DNA of 64,000 nucleotides from JANJWP01 sp964482035 (GTDB lineage: Bacteria > Patescibacteriota > Gracilibacteria > BD1-5 > UBA2023), in NCBI GenBank assembly GCA_964482035.1, contig CAYZVC010000001.1, positions 496,001 through 560,000 of the forward strand, in the 5' to 3' direction. Below are positions 22,341-32,740 of this stretch, in pieces; the first letter of the stretch is position 1; each line of letters begins with the position of its first letter. The notes beneath the pieces are model-generated. The model saw nothing but the letters and a program-made list of their open reading frames with translations. It did no database searches and had not been told where the DNA came from. The position numbers were made by a program, and so were the translations under genes.

Positions 22341-22378
22341 GCCACCGAAGCCGAAATACGGCGGAATGAACGGCTAAA

Positions 22379-24997
22379 ATGGATTACCAAGAATTTTGAA
22401 GGGCATACGTGGACGAAGTCTGATTCAGGAACGTGCAACTGTTCCACGTTTCGTCGTTGCCGGAAATCCTCGAAACGATGGAACGGCTGAAATCCGGAGA
22501 GAAACGTTTTCAAAACGCCCTGGCCAAGACGTTTTCGAAGAAGTTGAAAAAGGCGCACGTCAAATCCGACGAACTCCGGCGCGATTTCGACGAGGCGTTC
22601 GAAAGAGCGGAAAATATCGACAACGGACTCTATCTCAGGACGAAAGAAGGTTTCCGCAGCCTAAGCGCCCACAGGATATCGAAGTTCGGCCACGCATACG
22701 TAGCCGACGACTCGGACGGCTACGTCATAGAAGCGTTTCTTCATGTGCACCTCTTCAAAAAGGAGGTCGCGGCACTGGCAAAGGCGATTCGAGAAATCTG
22801 AGAACGCCGCAACCTGCGTCTCGTCGATTGGAAAATGCGGAAAGTCGTGGATTTGAGCGAGGCTGAAGCGACGGCGAAATATTTCGAAGAGAAGGCGATA
22901 GAGGACGAAAGCGCGGAAGTTTCCGAAACGGAAGCGAAAGACGCGGGCGATTCGAAAAAATCGGTATTCAAAGAATTCCTTCCCGCGTTGCCAGGAATGC
23001 TGTTCCTCTGCTACTTGCTCGTTGGAATCGTTGTCGACATGGTAAAAAAAAGCAGGCTCGAAAACCTGATTATGATCGGCGCGGTACTTGCGATCTTCCT
23101 CGCGCTTCACGCATTCGCGAAACTTTCCAGATGGACCGTTACCGAAACGGGATTCGGAAGAATCGGGCTTTTCAAACGGACGGAACGGAGATTCGACGAC
23201 GTCCGGTACGTCGTTTCCCGATTCGACGACGTATTCTTCCTGGCGTTCGGAAACGGGGACGCGCAAGTTTTGAAAAAAATGAGCAGATCGGATTTTGAGA
23301 AGGGTTGGGATTTTACGTGGAACGTCGCCGAACGCTTACGGAAATCCGCCGTCACGGCGCAATCCGAAGGCAAGGGAAAGACAGTCCTCTTGGACCGCGG
23401 AACGATAGGGAAAATTCTCACGTCTGCGAACCTAAAAAACGACCAAATCCTCGTCAGGGATTCCGTATCCCGGCTCCTTGGAACCTATCCCCAGGCCAAA
23501 CGCTTCCGCAAAGCGTTTTTCGAATCGTCGGGATTCTATTTCGACGGAGCGAGGTTTTTCAACTGGGACTTTTCGAAAATAGAGACCGAGAAAATACGGC
23601 TCGGTCCGGACTATTCCCTCCTTTCCGGAGAAAAACTCGATTACGTCGGCAACGCGAAGGGAATCAGCTACGATCTGTTCGTCGGGAAATCCTGAAAATT
23701 CTACGCGGCGAAAAACAATCTGCTGCTCCTTTTGGGAAACGATTTCGAAAGCGGTTTGCACGCGCTCTTTTCTGACGGGCAACCGATCGAAGCCTTCGAT
23801 TTTCTCAAAGGAAAAATCGATCCCAGGGAAATCTGCAGCATGGAGTGGAGGGGATGCGAAATCGAAAGTACGCTGGAACGACTGCATGAAAGCGTACCGG
23901 AGTTCACGAAACGTTTTCCGAAAAACGGCCTGCTTCCCCTTTTGACTCGCGACGAATGGAAGGGGCTGGTAGTATACGAAATCCGATCGGAAACCTATTA
24001 CCACATACGTAAGCCCGAGGGGGGAGAAGTGTTCGAAATAACCGAAATCGAAAATGAGGAAGCCCTGAAAGAAACTACCGGCGCCCCCTTGATGTGTTGG
24101 GATTTCTTCTGCCCGGCGAAATTCCGGGACGCGTTCGTTCTCGAGCTTTGTCCGAAAATCGGAATCGACATGCCGCAAACGAGGTTCGAAGCCATTAAGA
24201 ACGGCGAACCCGTTGAAGGCAGGTACGAATATTCCAATGCGTGAACGAATTCGAGAAGCAAAATCCTCGTAGACGAGTCGAACCCCGAATGGAAGCCCGT
24301 TTGGATTGTCGTTTCCGAAGACATGATCCCCTCCATTTGGGAAACGATGCTGAACTGGATCGGGAAAATCGAGGGGGAATTCGGGGTAAGCGCCAAGAAT
24401 TTCCAAAGGTACATGGAAAGTTACGGATGAAGCTTCTCGCATCCGAGGGCTTCGATCTCCCCTATCGACGGATGGGTTTCGACGGAAAAACGGGAAATCG
24501 TCGGTGAATATTCGCAGTTTTCCATCATAATACGGAGTTCGCTCGCCCATGAGGCCGTGTTCGACGCGTGCTCCGTCATGGGAATCCCCGTAGACCCCGA
24601 ATATCTCTGAACCGCCATCAGGAACGACGGTCTCCCGGGGATCCATTGCCTCGGGATATTTCCCAATGCCGAGACCGGGGAGTTCGCAGTAGTCGATTGC
24701 CGAAATTTCGGAGACAATTACTGTTTGACCGTCCGGACGGACGCCTCCATCGCGGAAAAGATACGGGAAAGAATGACGGAATGGGAGAACTTTTTAAGGG
24801 ACATGAGATGACACCACGTTCGGTGCGAGGGGTTGAAAAACGAAATAGACGATCCGGACAGCCCCTTGTACGCGGTTATGGCGGATTATTCCATAACCGA
24901 AGAAGATCTCCTCAACAACGATCCGGAAACACAGTTTTCCTACCGGGGCTCCCTCAGGCACAAAATAGACAGGTTCCGCTGGAGGTGGCGAATCTAA
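22379..24997 (+). CDS. large orphan protein, 872 residues, with central TM hairpin
   Basis: No family is recognised. The frame is continuous across eight TGA codons read as Gly. Residues 1-150 look helical and soluble. Two adjacent hydrophobic helices lie at about residues 205-245 (LPGMLFLCYLLVGIVVDMV and NLIMIGAVLAIFLALHAF). The remaining 600 residues appear soluble alpha/beta with repeated Trp/Phe-rich blocks (FNWDFSKIE, MCWDFFCPAKF). The topology suggests a membrane protein with two cytoplasmic domains, but this is inference. The ATG at 22379 follows a promoter-like box, and a strong terminator follows the stop. Confidence 0.7.
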
Positions 24998-25007
24998 AAA
25001 GCCATGG

Positions 25008-25034
25008 AAAAAGGCGGCCGGAGCCGCCTTTTTT
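25008..25034 (+). terminator. terminator of the 872-residue orphan gene
   Basis: AAGGCGGC-CGGA-GCCGCCTT is followed by TTTT. Confidence 0.85.
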
Positions 25035-25060
25035 GTCGGACGTCGGGTTTCCCGAGCGTC

Positions 25061-25465
25061 CTAGCCGTTACTCTTGTACAGCATCCAGGTTCCGCCCGAA
25101 GGGGAAACCTGGCGCACGCTGCCGTCGGGAAGCTTCATCAGCTGCCCGCAAGAGTCGCGCCAAGTGCGCCACTTGTGGCAAATTTTCCCTTCGGCGTCGA
25201 TGGAATACTGGCCGGTGTCGGATTTTCCGGCATTGTTCGTGCCGTAAACGGTACCGCCCGCCTCATACTGGAATTGAACCTTCCAGTTGATGTTTTCGCC
25301 GGACAGCTTTTTCCCCAGGAAAAAGGCATTGGCCTCTTCTTGGGTCATCGGCACTTCGCCGTTTTGAGTCTGGGCCTGGGCTGCGGATTCGGGTTTCGAT
25401 TCCTGAGCGAAGGCTTGACCGGCGAAAGCGATTGCGACTGCGTAATAAATAACGAGCTTTTTCAA
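25061..25465 (-). CDS. small secreted protein, DUF995-like
   Basis: A 134-residue protein with a signal peptide cleaved near AFAGQAFAQ (residues 1-18). After a Gln/Ala-rich linker comes a compact domain (FFLGKKLSGENINWKVQF, GQYSIDAEGKICHKWRTW, CGQLMKLPDGS) with two Cys. It resembles DUF995-type periplasmic proteins, whose role is unknown. The TTG start at 25463-25465 is chosen because a good Shine-Dalgarno sequence (AGGGGAAG) precedes it and it begins the signal peptide directly. It contains no TGA codon. It is convergent with the orphan gene. Confidence 0.65.
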   Translation of the reverse strand: MKKLVIYYAVAIAFAGQAFAQESKPESAAQAQTQNGEVPMTQEEANAFFLGKKLSGENINWKVQFQYEAGGTVYGTNNAGKSDTGQYSIDAEGKICHKWRTWRDSCGQLMKLPDGSVRQVSPSGGTWMLYKSNG

Positions 25466-25567
25466 TTTCTTCCCCTTTTTCTCATGCTCCGGATTGGAGC
25501 TTTTATCTTTTATAATCTTTTGCGTATTTGTCAATTTCGAATGGTCAAGAAGTCGCGTTTCTTCCGT

Positions 25568-25603
25568 ATTTTTTAAGGTTTTCTTAAGAATTGTGAATAA
25601 GAT
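25568..25603 (+). promoter_or_regulatory. shared promoter-like box (copy 2)
   Basis: The segment reads ATTTTTTAAGGTTTTCTTAA followed by GAATTGTGAATAAGAT. It matches the box at 22306-22340 almost base for base over its first 25 positions and lies 40 bases before the ATG of the DUF805 gene. Confidence 0.5.
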
Positions 25604-25642
25604 GCGCATTCAAGAAGAGAAACCATTCTTAATACATCGGAC

Positions 25643-26485
25643 ATGAGCGACGTTTTTTCCCTTTCTTGAAGTCTCAATCGAGGCAGATACGCACTTGCGG
25701 TATTTTTAAAAATACTTCCGTTGGCGCTGTTGGCCAACGGATTGGCCTATGCGTACTATTCCTACGTGCACCCCGAAGCCATGGTCCTCATCCAGGCGCA
25801 AAACCGAGCCGCGGTTGGGGAATTCCTCTCATACGCGACGAAGGTTTCCTGAACGATTTTCTGCGTCGCCTTCGCGCTTTGACTCAACGTTGCGGTAAAG
25901 AGACTGCGTAACATCTGAGCGAGTACGTGGCTGGCTCTCCTGACGTTCGTCCCGGTAATCAACTTGTTCTTTTTCATATATCTGCTCGCCGTAAAAGGAG
26001 AGGATTACGACGATTATTCTTACGATGACGAAGCCATGCCGCTCGGGTTCAAGGCCATGTTCGCGCTCTCGGTCGTCTCCGTCGGAAGCACCGTCCTCAT
26101 GCTCTGGCTTTGGCACGAGACGGGCGCGATTTGGGCCCAGCTCGGTCCGCGGACGTTCACCTGATCTTCCGCGGCGATGTTTTACGTAGCGGTCTGAGTT
26201 CTCAGCGGAAGCGTGGCGTACGGCATATGGAAGAGAAAAGAGTGGTCGTATTTCGCGATAATGGCAACGTACCTTTTTTCTATCGTACTGTCCTCGGCGA
26301 ATTATTTCTTCGTGTCGAAGAATCCCGAAATCATGCTCCAGTACTACCGGTTAATGAACGTTCCTAACGCGCCAGCGCCCGATTTGGTCGCTTCGAGCAT
26401 GGCGACGAGCACGTGATTCACCATCGTCGTCGGAATCTTCTTCATCATCTACGTAAACAAGAATCTGAACTACTTTACGGAGTAG
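25643..26485 (+). CDS. DUF805-like polytopic membrane protein
   Basis: A 280-residue membrane protein with about six hydrophobic segments. The N-terminus FSLSGSLNRGRYALAVFL resembles the DUF805 opening (GRxxRxxYW). An acidic cytoplasmic loop (GEDYDDYSYDDEAMPLG) separates the third and fourth helices. Seven TGA codons are read as Gly, several inside TM helices (VSGTIFCVAFALGLNV). DUF805 proteins have no firm function. The gene is monocistronic, with a promoter-like box upstream and a hairpin terminator downstream. Confidence 0.7.
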
Positions 26486-26526
26486 GCTACAAGTTGAACG
26501 AACAGCCCCCTCGGTTGGATTTTTTT

Positions 26527-26564
26527 AAAAAAAGGATATCGTAACGGGTATCCTTTTTTTAAAA
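26527..26564 (+). terminator. terminator of the DUF805-like gene
   Basis: AAGGATA facing TATCCTT, flanked by A and T runs, sits 6 bases before the next ATG. It could also attenuate that gene. Confidence 0.65.
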
Positions 26565-26570
26565 TACCTT

Positions 26571-27449
26571 ATGCGAAAAGTCACCCCCCACCTCTGGTTC
26601 GACAAGGAAGTGAAAGAAGCCGCGGAATTCTACGTTTCCCTTTTCGGCGATTCGAAGATCGAAAGCGTTTCCACCATCTCCGGCACTCCTTCCGGAGATT
26701 GCGACATCGTGAATTTCACGCTGGCCGGAGAATCGTTCATGGCGATCGGCGCTGGACCGTATTTCAAATTCAACCCCTCGCTGTCATTGTTCGCCACATT
26801 CGGAAACGAAGCGGAATCGGACGCCGCTTGGGCGAAACTCGCCGAACGGTGAAAGATCCTGATGCCCTACGACACGTACCCGTGGGCGCGCAAATACGGA
26901 TGGCTCGAAGACAAATACGGCCTCTCGTGGCAGCTTTCTTCGGACGAAAATTACGGATTCGGACAGAAGGTCACGCCCTTCCTCATGTTTACCAAAGAAC
27001 GGGCGGGCAATGCGAAAGAAGCCATCGAATTCTACTCGGGCGTTTTCCCGGATTCGAAAACGGATCTCGTCATGCCGTACGAAAAAGGCGAAGGCGACGT
27101 CGAAGGGTACGTCAAGCATGCCCGTTTCACCATGGGCGGCCGAGATTTCATGGCTATGGAGAGCACCTGACCGCACGATTTCGAATTCAACGGAGCGATG
27201 TCGTTCATCGTGAATTGCGAAACCCAGGACGAAATCGACTATTTTTGGGAAAGGCTCTCCGCCGTACCTGAGGCCGAACAATGCGGCTGGCTTCAGGACA
27301 AATACGGCGTGTCGTGGCAAATCGTCCCCGAAGTCATGGGAAAACTCATGGGCGGCGACCCGAAGAAGGCCGAGCGGGTAACCCAAGCGTTCCTCAAGAT
27401 GAAGAAGTTCGACATCGAAGAACTGAAACGGGCCGCGGAAGGCGGATAA
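26571..27449 (+). CDS. tandem VOC/PhnB-like protein
   Basis: A 292-residue protein made of two PhnB-like (3-dmu-9_3-mt) VOC units. Each unit starts with a similar strand (KVTPHLWFDKEVKEAAEFYV at residue 3; KVTPFLMFTKERAGNAKEAI at about 134) and ends with KYGLSWQL or KYGVSWQIVP. Members bind metals or small ligands and include uncharacterised methyltransferase-like and resistance-like proteins. TGA encodes Gly in both units, after AER and before PHDFEF. Cytoplasmic. No partner gene is adjacent. Confidence 0.88.
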
Positions 27450-27464
27450 AAATTATTAGGATGA

Positions 27465-27496
27465 AAAACCTCCCCCGATTTCTCGGGGGAGGTTTT
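27465..27496 (+). terminator. terminator of the VOC gene
   Basis: AAAACCTCCCCCGA-TTT-CTCGGGGGAGGTTTT is a long stable hairpin. It also bounds the tRNA cluster transcribed towards it. Confidence 0.85.
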
Positions 27497-27505
27497 GAGT
27501 TCTTT

Positions 27506-27580
27506 TGGTAGCGCTACGGAGAATCGAACTCCGGTTTGCGGGATGAAAACCCGACGTCCTGACCACTAGACGATAGCGCC
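27506..27580 (-). tRNA. tRNA-Glu (anticodon UUC)
   Basis: The minus strand folds as a cloverleaf: acceptor GGCGCTA, D arm, anticodon loop TTTTCAT, a T arm with GTTCGATTC, and encoded CCA. The anticodon is TTC. Confidence 0.93.
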
Positions 27581-27602
27581 ATGCGAATGGATTCTTAGCT
27601 TA

Positions 27603-27679
27603 TGGTCGGAGACGTGGGACTCGAACCCACAACCCCGTGCTCCCAAAGCACGTGCGCTAGCCAATTGCGCCAGTCTCCG
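27603..27679 (-). tRNA. tRNA-Pro (anticodon UGG)
   Basis: Acceptor CGGAGAC pairs with GTCTCCG. The anticodon loop is TTTGGGA (anticodon TGG), the T loop is GTTCGAGTC, and CCA is encoded. Confidence 0.93.
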
Positions 27680-27698
27680 AAGCTTTTGAGCGAATGAA

Positions 27699-27776
27699 TG
27701 GTGGGTGTGCGTGGATTTGAACCACGGACCTCGTCCTTATCAGAGACGCGCTCTAACCACCTGAGCTACACACCCG
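27699..27776 (-). tRNA. tRNA-Ile (anticodon GAU)
   Basis: Acceptor GGGTGTG pairs with CACACCC. The anticodon loop is CTGATAA (anticodon GAT), the T loop is GTTCAAATC, and CCA is encoded. Confidence 0.93.
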
Positions 27777-27785
27777 AGAAGAAAA

Positions 27786-27865
<80 letters not shown>

Positions 27866-27963
27866 ATAATGTCTTTCGCGCCGGGTTTCCCCTGAGCGCT
27901 CGTGCATTGTATGGAAAGCACTTTTAGTGTCAAAACGATTTTCGATGTTTTTCGTGCGGGTTT

Positions 27964-27992
27964 TTGCCTGCTCCGGCAAAGCGTGCTACCAT
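27964..27992 (+). promoter_or_regulatory. sigma70-like promoter for the gene at 28018
   Basis: TTGCCT and TACCAT with a 17-base spacer lie 25 bases before the ATG. The same layout (TTGCGA-17-TAGCAT) precedes the gene at 48847. Confidence 0.55.
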
Positions 27993-28017
27993 ATTTGCGT
28001 ATTTCCAACTCGACACC

Positions 28018-28581
28018 ATGGCTAACAAAGAATCGCCATCCGATTTTCCGGGCTTCAACGCCGCCGAACACAAGGCGAGCCTCGCCGCTCTCGAGGGAGT
28101 GAAAACCGTCACTCCGGCCCCGAAACCCTCATTCGATAAGTCGCTCGAAAAACCGCCGCTCATCGTCGCCGAAGGCGCCTGAGTTTCGGAAGACGGGCAC
28201 GAAATCTTCGACAAGATCCCAAATCTCCTCTTCCGCGCCAAGGAAGACCGCAAATCCCTCAAGTCGTTCTACGATTCGCTCATGCGCATCGCGGAGGCGT
28301 TCGAGTACAAAGAAGACCGTACCGACGCCGAAACCGTCTTCCTCACGGAAGTCCTCGAAGGCAAGATCAAAGTAGCCGGAGCCCTCGACCGCAAAGGCAT
28401 AACGACCGATCCCGAGAAGATGCCGGTGTTCGAACGCATCGACAAAGCCGAATGGCTCGCGGAACAAGGCGCAGTAGCGGAATCCGAAAAGGAACTCGAA
28501 ATTGCAAAAACCCAAGTGGCGCTCATCGAAGAGCGCATCCGAATCGCCTACTCGGCCATTCCGAAAAAGAATCCGCAGTAA
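28018..28581 (+). CDS. hypothetical cytoplasmic protein, 187 residues
   Basis: No family is recognised. A disordered-looking Pro/Ala/Ser-rich N-terminus (residues 1-60) precedes a helical, charged region. The C-terminal 50 residues are strongly heptad-like (AVAESEKELEIAKTQVALIE), suggesting a coiled coil. One TGA encodes Gly at residue 55. Promoter and terminator both lie close by, so it is a single-gene unit. The promoter pattern and opening style (MANKESPSDF, MANDKIPQSA) match the gene at 48847, which hints at related regulation but not at homology. Confidence 0.65.
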
Positions 28582-28583
28582 CG

Positions 28584-28609
28584 AAAAACGGGGCCGAAGC
28601 CCCGTTTTT
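28584..28609 (+). terminator. terminator between 28581 and recJ
   Basis: AAAAACGGGGC-CGAA-GCCCCGTTTTT is symmetric, so it can also serve the convergent recJ gene. Confidence 0.85.
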
Positions 28610-28614
28610 CATGC

Positions 28615-30264
28615 CTACGCCACGATGTCGCGGACGGTGAGGACGATTCCGCTCCTTCCCATCCACTTCTCCACTTCCATTTCGCATACCAGGTCGAACG
28701 TATCGCGGGAAAGGAGTTCCTTATCGAACTGTCCGAAGCCGAAAGCGTTGATCTTGCCCGAGAAGTTGGGAGCGACGAGTTTGAAGTGCTTGCCGTCTTT
28801 CCCAAGTTTTTCCACCCGGGCTTTCACGCCTTTGAAGAAGAACGCCGGCTTCGCGAACGACATGCCGTACGGTCCGTACGAGCGGATTTCTTTCACGAGC
28901 GATTCGGAGACGTCGTCGAGCGACAATTCCATGTCTGCCCTAAGCGGTCTCTCCCCTACCGTGATTCCCGCGCGAATCTCATGGGCGCGTGCCGAAGCGC
29001 GGGTTCGGAAATCTTCGAATTTTTCTACGGAAATCGAGAATCCGGCAGCCTGTTTATGCCCGCCGAACGCGAGGAACGAATCCTTGAATTCGGTAAGGAA
29101 CGCAACCATGTCGAATCCCTCCGGAGCGCGGCAGCTGGCCACGAGTTTCCCTTCTTCGCGCTTGAGGGCGATGGACGGTTTCGCATACGCCTCGCAGAGC
29201 CGTCCGGCGATGAGCCCGATGATGCCGTGCTCGATTTGGTCGTTTTCGTAGAACGCGACGCCTTCGGAAGGGTCGGTCACCTGCATCGCGTGGTTCAAAA
29301 AGTACTCAGTCGAAGTCTTTCTGCGCGAGTTGAGGTCTTCGATTTCAGTCATGAGCGCGTCCACCCGGTCGTCGGCAGCCAAGAGGAGCTTGAGCGCGGT
29401 GTACGGAGTATCCATGCGTCCGGCGGCATTGATGCGCGGCCCGATGTGGAATCCGATGAGGTCGGCTACTTCTTCTTTTCCTTCGCAGAGTTTGCGGAGG
29501 CCGGAAGAGCGGCTCTTTTTAATACGGGCGAGTCCCAGGGTGACGATTGTACGGTTCTCCCCCACCAAAGGCATCATGTCGGCCACCGTACCGAGCGCGG
29601 CGAAGTCGAGGTATTCGGAAATGCGCTTTTCGTACTCGAACGGCGCGAACGCGCGGGCCGTAACGGCGGAAAGGAGTTTGAAGGCAACGCCCGCTCCAGC
29701 CAAATTCGTGAACGGATAGGTCGTGCCCGGGATTTTGGGATTGATGAGCGCCACGATGCCTTCCGGGAAAATCTCGGGAACGGCGTGGTGATCGGTAACG
29801 ATGACGTCTATTCAGAGTTCCTTCGCGCGGTTTACGGTTTCCACGTCGCGGGTTCCGCAGTCGACCGAAATGACGAGTTTCACGTCGGCCTTGGCGAGTT
29901 CGTCCATGAAATACGGCTTCATACCGTACCCGTCTTTGACGCGGTGCGGCAGTCGGTAGGAAATCTCCAATCCCATCGACTGGAAAAACCGCACGAGCAT
30001 CGCGGTGGAAGAAACCCCGTCGACGTCGTAGTCGCCGAAAATCACCACCCGTTCTTTATTCTCACGGGCTTTTAAAATGCGCGCTACCGCTTCTTCCATT
30101 CCCGGGAAGAGGAACGGATCGTGCAAGTCGGCAACCGAGGGGGTGAAAAACGAGGAAAGGTCGATGGAAAGGTCGATTCAGCGGTTCTTCAAAAGAACGT
30201 CGCGGAGCGGGGTTCCTGCAGGATGTTCGGGGATTTCGAGTCGGTAGCCTTTGAGAGTTCGCAT
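28615..30264 (-). CDS. recJ: single-stranded-DNA exonuclease RecJ
   Basis: A 549-residue DHH-family 5'-3' exonuclease acting in recombination and mismatch or base-excision repair. Motifs in order: GDYDVDGVSS (about residue 72), the DCGTRD region, TDHHAVPE (DHH motif), LGTVADMMPL, the family signature IGPRINAAGRM, and the DHHA1 motif AFGGHKQAAGFS. A C-terminal OB-like region follows. TGA encodes Gly after KNR (residue 29) and after AKEL. The length is typical. The ATG at 30262-30264 begins directly with a plausible N-terminus and has no clear Shine-Dalgarno sequence. Confidence 0.95.
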
Positions 30265-30305
30265 AGTTTGGGCGGATTGCCTCGGCGCGTTTGACCCCGA
30301 GACAT

Positions 30306-30341
30306 GAAAAAGGAGAGGAATACGCGAGTATATCCCCTCCT
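30306..30341 (-). terminator. terminator at the end of the pilB-pilT operon
   Basis: On the minus strand, AGGAGGGGATATACTCGC pairs with GTATTCCTCTCCT and is followed by TTTTTC. Confidence 0.75.
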
Positions 30342-30370
30342 AAGTCGTACGCAACGAAAAGTATGCGAAA

Positions 30371-31456
30371 TTACTGCACGTTGTCGCGGACGTACTTGGG
30401 ATTATTCGCGTATTTGAGGCCCTCTTCGAGCGATATCTCCCCGTTCTTTACGAACTCGACGATGTCCTGTTCGATGACCTGCATGCCTTCGCGGCGCGAA
30501 GTCTGCATGACGGAGGGAATCTGGTGGAGTTCGTTTTCACGGATGAGGTTCTTAACCGCCGTGGTATTGGTGAGGATTTCCTTCGCGAGGAGGAGTCCCG
30601 ATCCGTCACCCTTCTTAAGAAGGCGCTGAGAGAATACGCCGACGATCGAGTCCGCAAGCTGGAGGCGGATCTGGTTCTGCTGCGCCGCCGGGAAAGAGTC
30701 GATGATACGCGAGATGGTCTGGTGGGCCGAGCGGGTGTGGAGCGTCGAGAATACCAAGTGGCCGGTTTCGGCGAGCTTGAGCGCCATTTCGATTTCTTCG
30801 CGGTCGCGCATTTCACCGAAGAGGATGACCTGCGGGTTCTGACGCATCGCACCGATAAGCGCGGTGTTGTAGTTGGGGACGTCGCGTCCGATTTCCTTCT
30901 GCTCGACGATCGATTTCTTATGCGGGTGGATGTATTCGATCGGGTCTTCGATCGTGATGATGTGCTTCGAATAGTTGGCGTTGATTTCGTGGATCATCGC
31001 CGCAAGCGTGGTCGACTTACCGGAACCGGTCGGCCCCGTTACGAGGATGAGCCCCTGTCCGACCTTGGTGACGTCTTCGTAGATGATCGGGAGCTTGAGA
31101 TCGGTAAGTTTGGGGATGCTCGACGAAAGCTGGCGGAGAACCGTCATGTAGCAGCCCATCTGGAACGAGACGTTCCCACGGAAACGGGCCCCGTTGAACT
31201 CGAACGAGAAGTCGAGGTTCTTGGTACGCAAAAGCTGTTCGTGCTGCTCGAACGTAATGAGCGACTGCGCGAAGCTCTTGGCTTCTTCCGGAGTGATCTT
31301 TTCGATGCCTTCGTCGATATGGACGATTTCACCGGAAATCTTCGCCCCCGGATGGGTGCCGACGGTATAGTAGAAGTCCGAAACGCGGTTGTCGATGACG
31401 ACGCCGAGGAGGGCGTCGCGCATCGGGTGGGCGGGAATCATCGAGTGATCGAGCAT
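30371..31456 (-). CDS. pilT: type IV pilus retraction ATPase PilT
   Basis: A 361-residue hexameric secretion-type ATPase that depolymerises pili. It has the PilT N-terminal region, Walker A GPTGSGKST at residues 141-149, an Asp box (ITIEDPIEYIH), Walker B ILFGEMRD and the His box ETGHLVFSTLHT. The C-terminus keeps PilT-like order (SFPAAQQNQIRLQLADSIVG). It has no TGA codon, in contrast to most genes nearby. It is the last gene of the pilB-phosphatase-pilC-pilT operon, 42 bases after pilC. Its presence implies retractile, twitching-competent pili. Confidence 0.95.
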   Translation of the reverse strand: MLDHSMIPAHPMRDALLGVVIDNRVSDFYYTVGTHPGAKISGEIVHIDEGIEKITPEEAKSFAQSLITFEQHEQLLRTKNLDFSFEFNGARFRGNVSFQMGCYMTVLRQLSSSIPKLTDLKLPIIYEDVTKVGQGLILVTGPTGSGKSTTLAAMIHEINANYSKHIITIEDPIEYIHPHKKSIVEQKEIGRDVPNYNTALIGAMRQNPQVILFGEMRDREEIEMALKLAETGHLVFSTLHTRSAHQTISRIIDSFPAAQQNQIRLQLADSIVGVFSQRLLKKGDGSGLLLAKEILTNTTAVKNLIRENELHQIPSVMQTSRREGMQVIEQDIVEFVKNGEISLEEGLKYANNPKYVRDNVQ

Positions 31457-31498
31457 GGGAACCAGATTAGGAAGTTGGGGTGCTGTTTGGGGTTTTCG

Positions 31499-32737
31499 TT
31501 ACATCTTCTTCGCGACTTCTCCGAGCTTGAAGAGCGGAAGCATGATGGAGAGGATGATGGTACCGACGATGGCTCCGACGAACACGATGATGAGCGGTTC
31601 GAACGCGGCCATGATGTTGGAGATGAAGCGGCGGAGTTCTCGGGAGTAGTTCTCCCCTACCTTGAAGATGGACTTACCGATGGTACCGGTTTCTTCGCCG
31701 ACCGCGACCATATGAACGAAGTCCACGGGGAAGAGCGGATTTTCGAATTCGATTTCCTTCTTGTTGTTGTCCGAGACGTTGAGCCCCATCGCCGCGGATA
31801 CGCGGATGCCGGCTTCGACTTCGTTCTTGATGCGGATGATGTCCTTCTTGTAGTGGATGTTCGGCACGACGTCGGCCGAGGTTTCCAATGCTTCGAGCAT
31901 GAGGACTCAGGCGTCCAGAAGCAGGACGAGCGAGTTGATGAAGAGGATGATGTTGAGCTGCCGGTTGATAAACCCGAATATGGGCAGCCTGAGCGATATG
32001 TATCCGTACGCCACCTGTCAGGGATACGTGCGTCCGAACATGGTTCCCGCCGTAATGAGAAGGAAGAGCCCGATAGCGAGGGCTATCCAATTGCCGATGA
32101 GAAAATCGGACGCGCTAATCATGAACTGCGTCAGCGCCGGGATTTCGACGCCGTTCTTTATGAACGTGCCGGTAATCTTGGGGAGGATGAACGTCAGCAT
32201 GAAGACGGCCATCGCGATGGAAAGGATGATGAGGATCACCGGGTAGACGAGCGCCGACTTGATCTTCGCCTTAATTTCGATGTTTTCCAAAAGCGTCTTC
32301 TCGAGGTCCGCCATTACGCGCGGAAGCGTACCCGTCTTCTCTCCGACTTCGATGAGCGATATGACGAGCGGGTCGAAGTACTTCTCGTAGGCCCTCAGCG
32401 ATTCCGAAATGGTGAGACCGTGGTCGAGGTTCTCGCGGGTTTCGGTAATGATCTTAGCAAGCTTGGCGTTGGATATCTGCCGGGAAACTATCGAGAACGC
32501 CGTCTTGAGGTCGATACCGGAAGCGAGGAAGCTCGAGAGCTTGTTGATGAACTGCCAGACTTCCTTCGCGCTGATGCCTCAGATGATGACCGGTTGGCTG
32601 AGTTTCTGGGACATCTTGCCCTGTTTGCGCTTCTTCTTATGGAGTTCGGCGCGGGCCTTCGTCAAAAGATCCATGAACTTCGAGTGATCGAAGGTCCCGT
32701 CGTCGCGGATGAAACGTATTTTACGTTCGAAGAACAT
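31499..32737 (-). CDS. pilC: type IV pilus inner-membrane platform protein PilC
   Basis: A 412-residue GspF/PilC-type platform protein. Two T2SSF repeats are visible: residues about 65-190 (FINKLSSFLASGIDLKTAF) and about 270-400 (EVEAGIRVSAAMG, FVHMVAVGEETGTIGKS). Three TM segments include YPVILIILSIAMAVFMLTFI and the C-terminal PLIIVFVGAIVGTIILSIML. TGA encodes Gly at GISAKEVW and at two further positions. It couples the assembly and retraction ATPases to the pilin pool. It lies 3 bases from the end of the phosphatase gene, so the two are probably translationally coupled. Confidence 0.94.
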
Positions 32738-32740
32738 GGT

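Noticed and set aside
26527..26570. A riboswitch before the VOC gene.
   Set aside because: The only structure is one hairpin with A/T flanks, which fits a terminator of the preceding gene. No conserved riboswitch core is visible.
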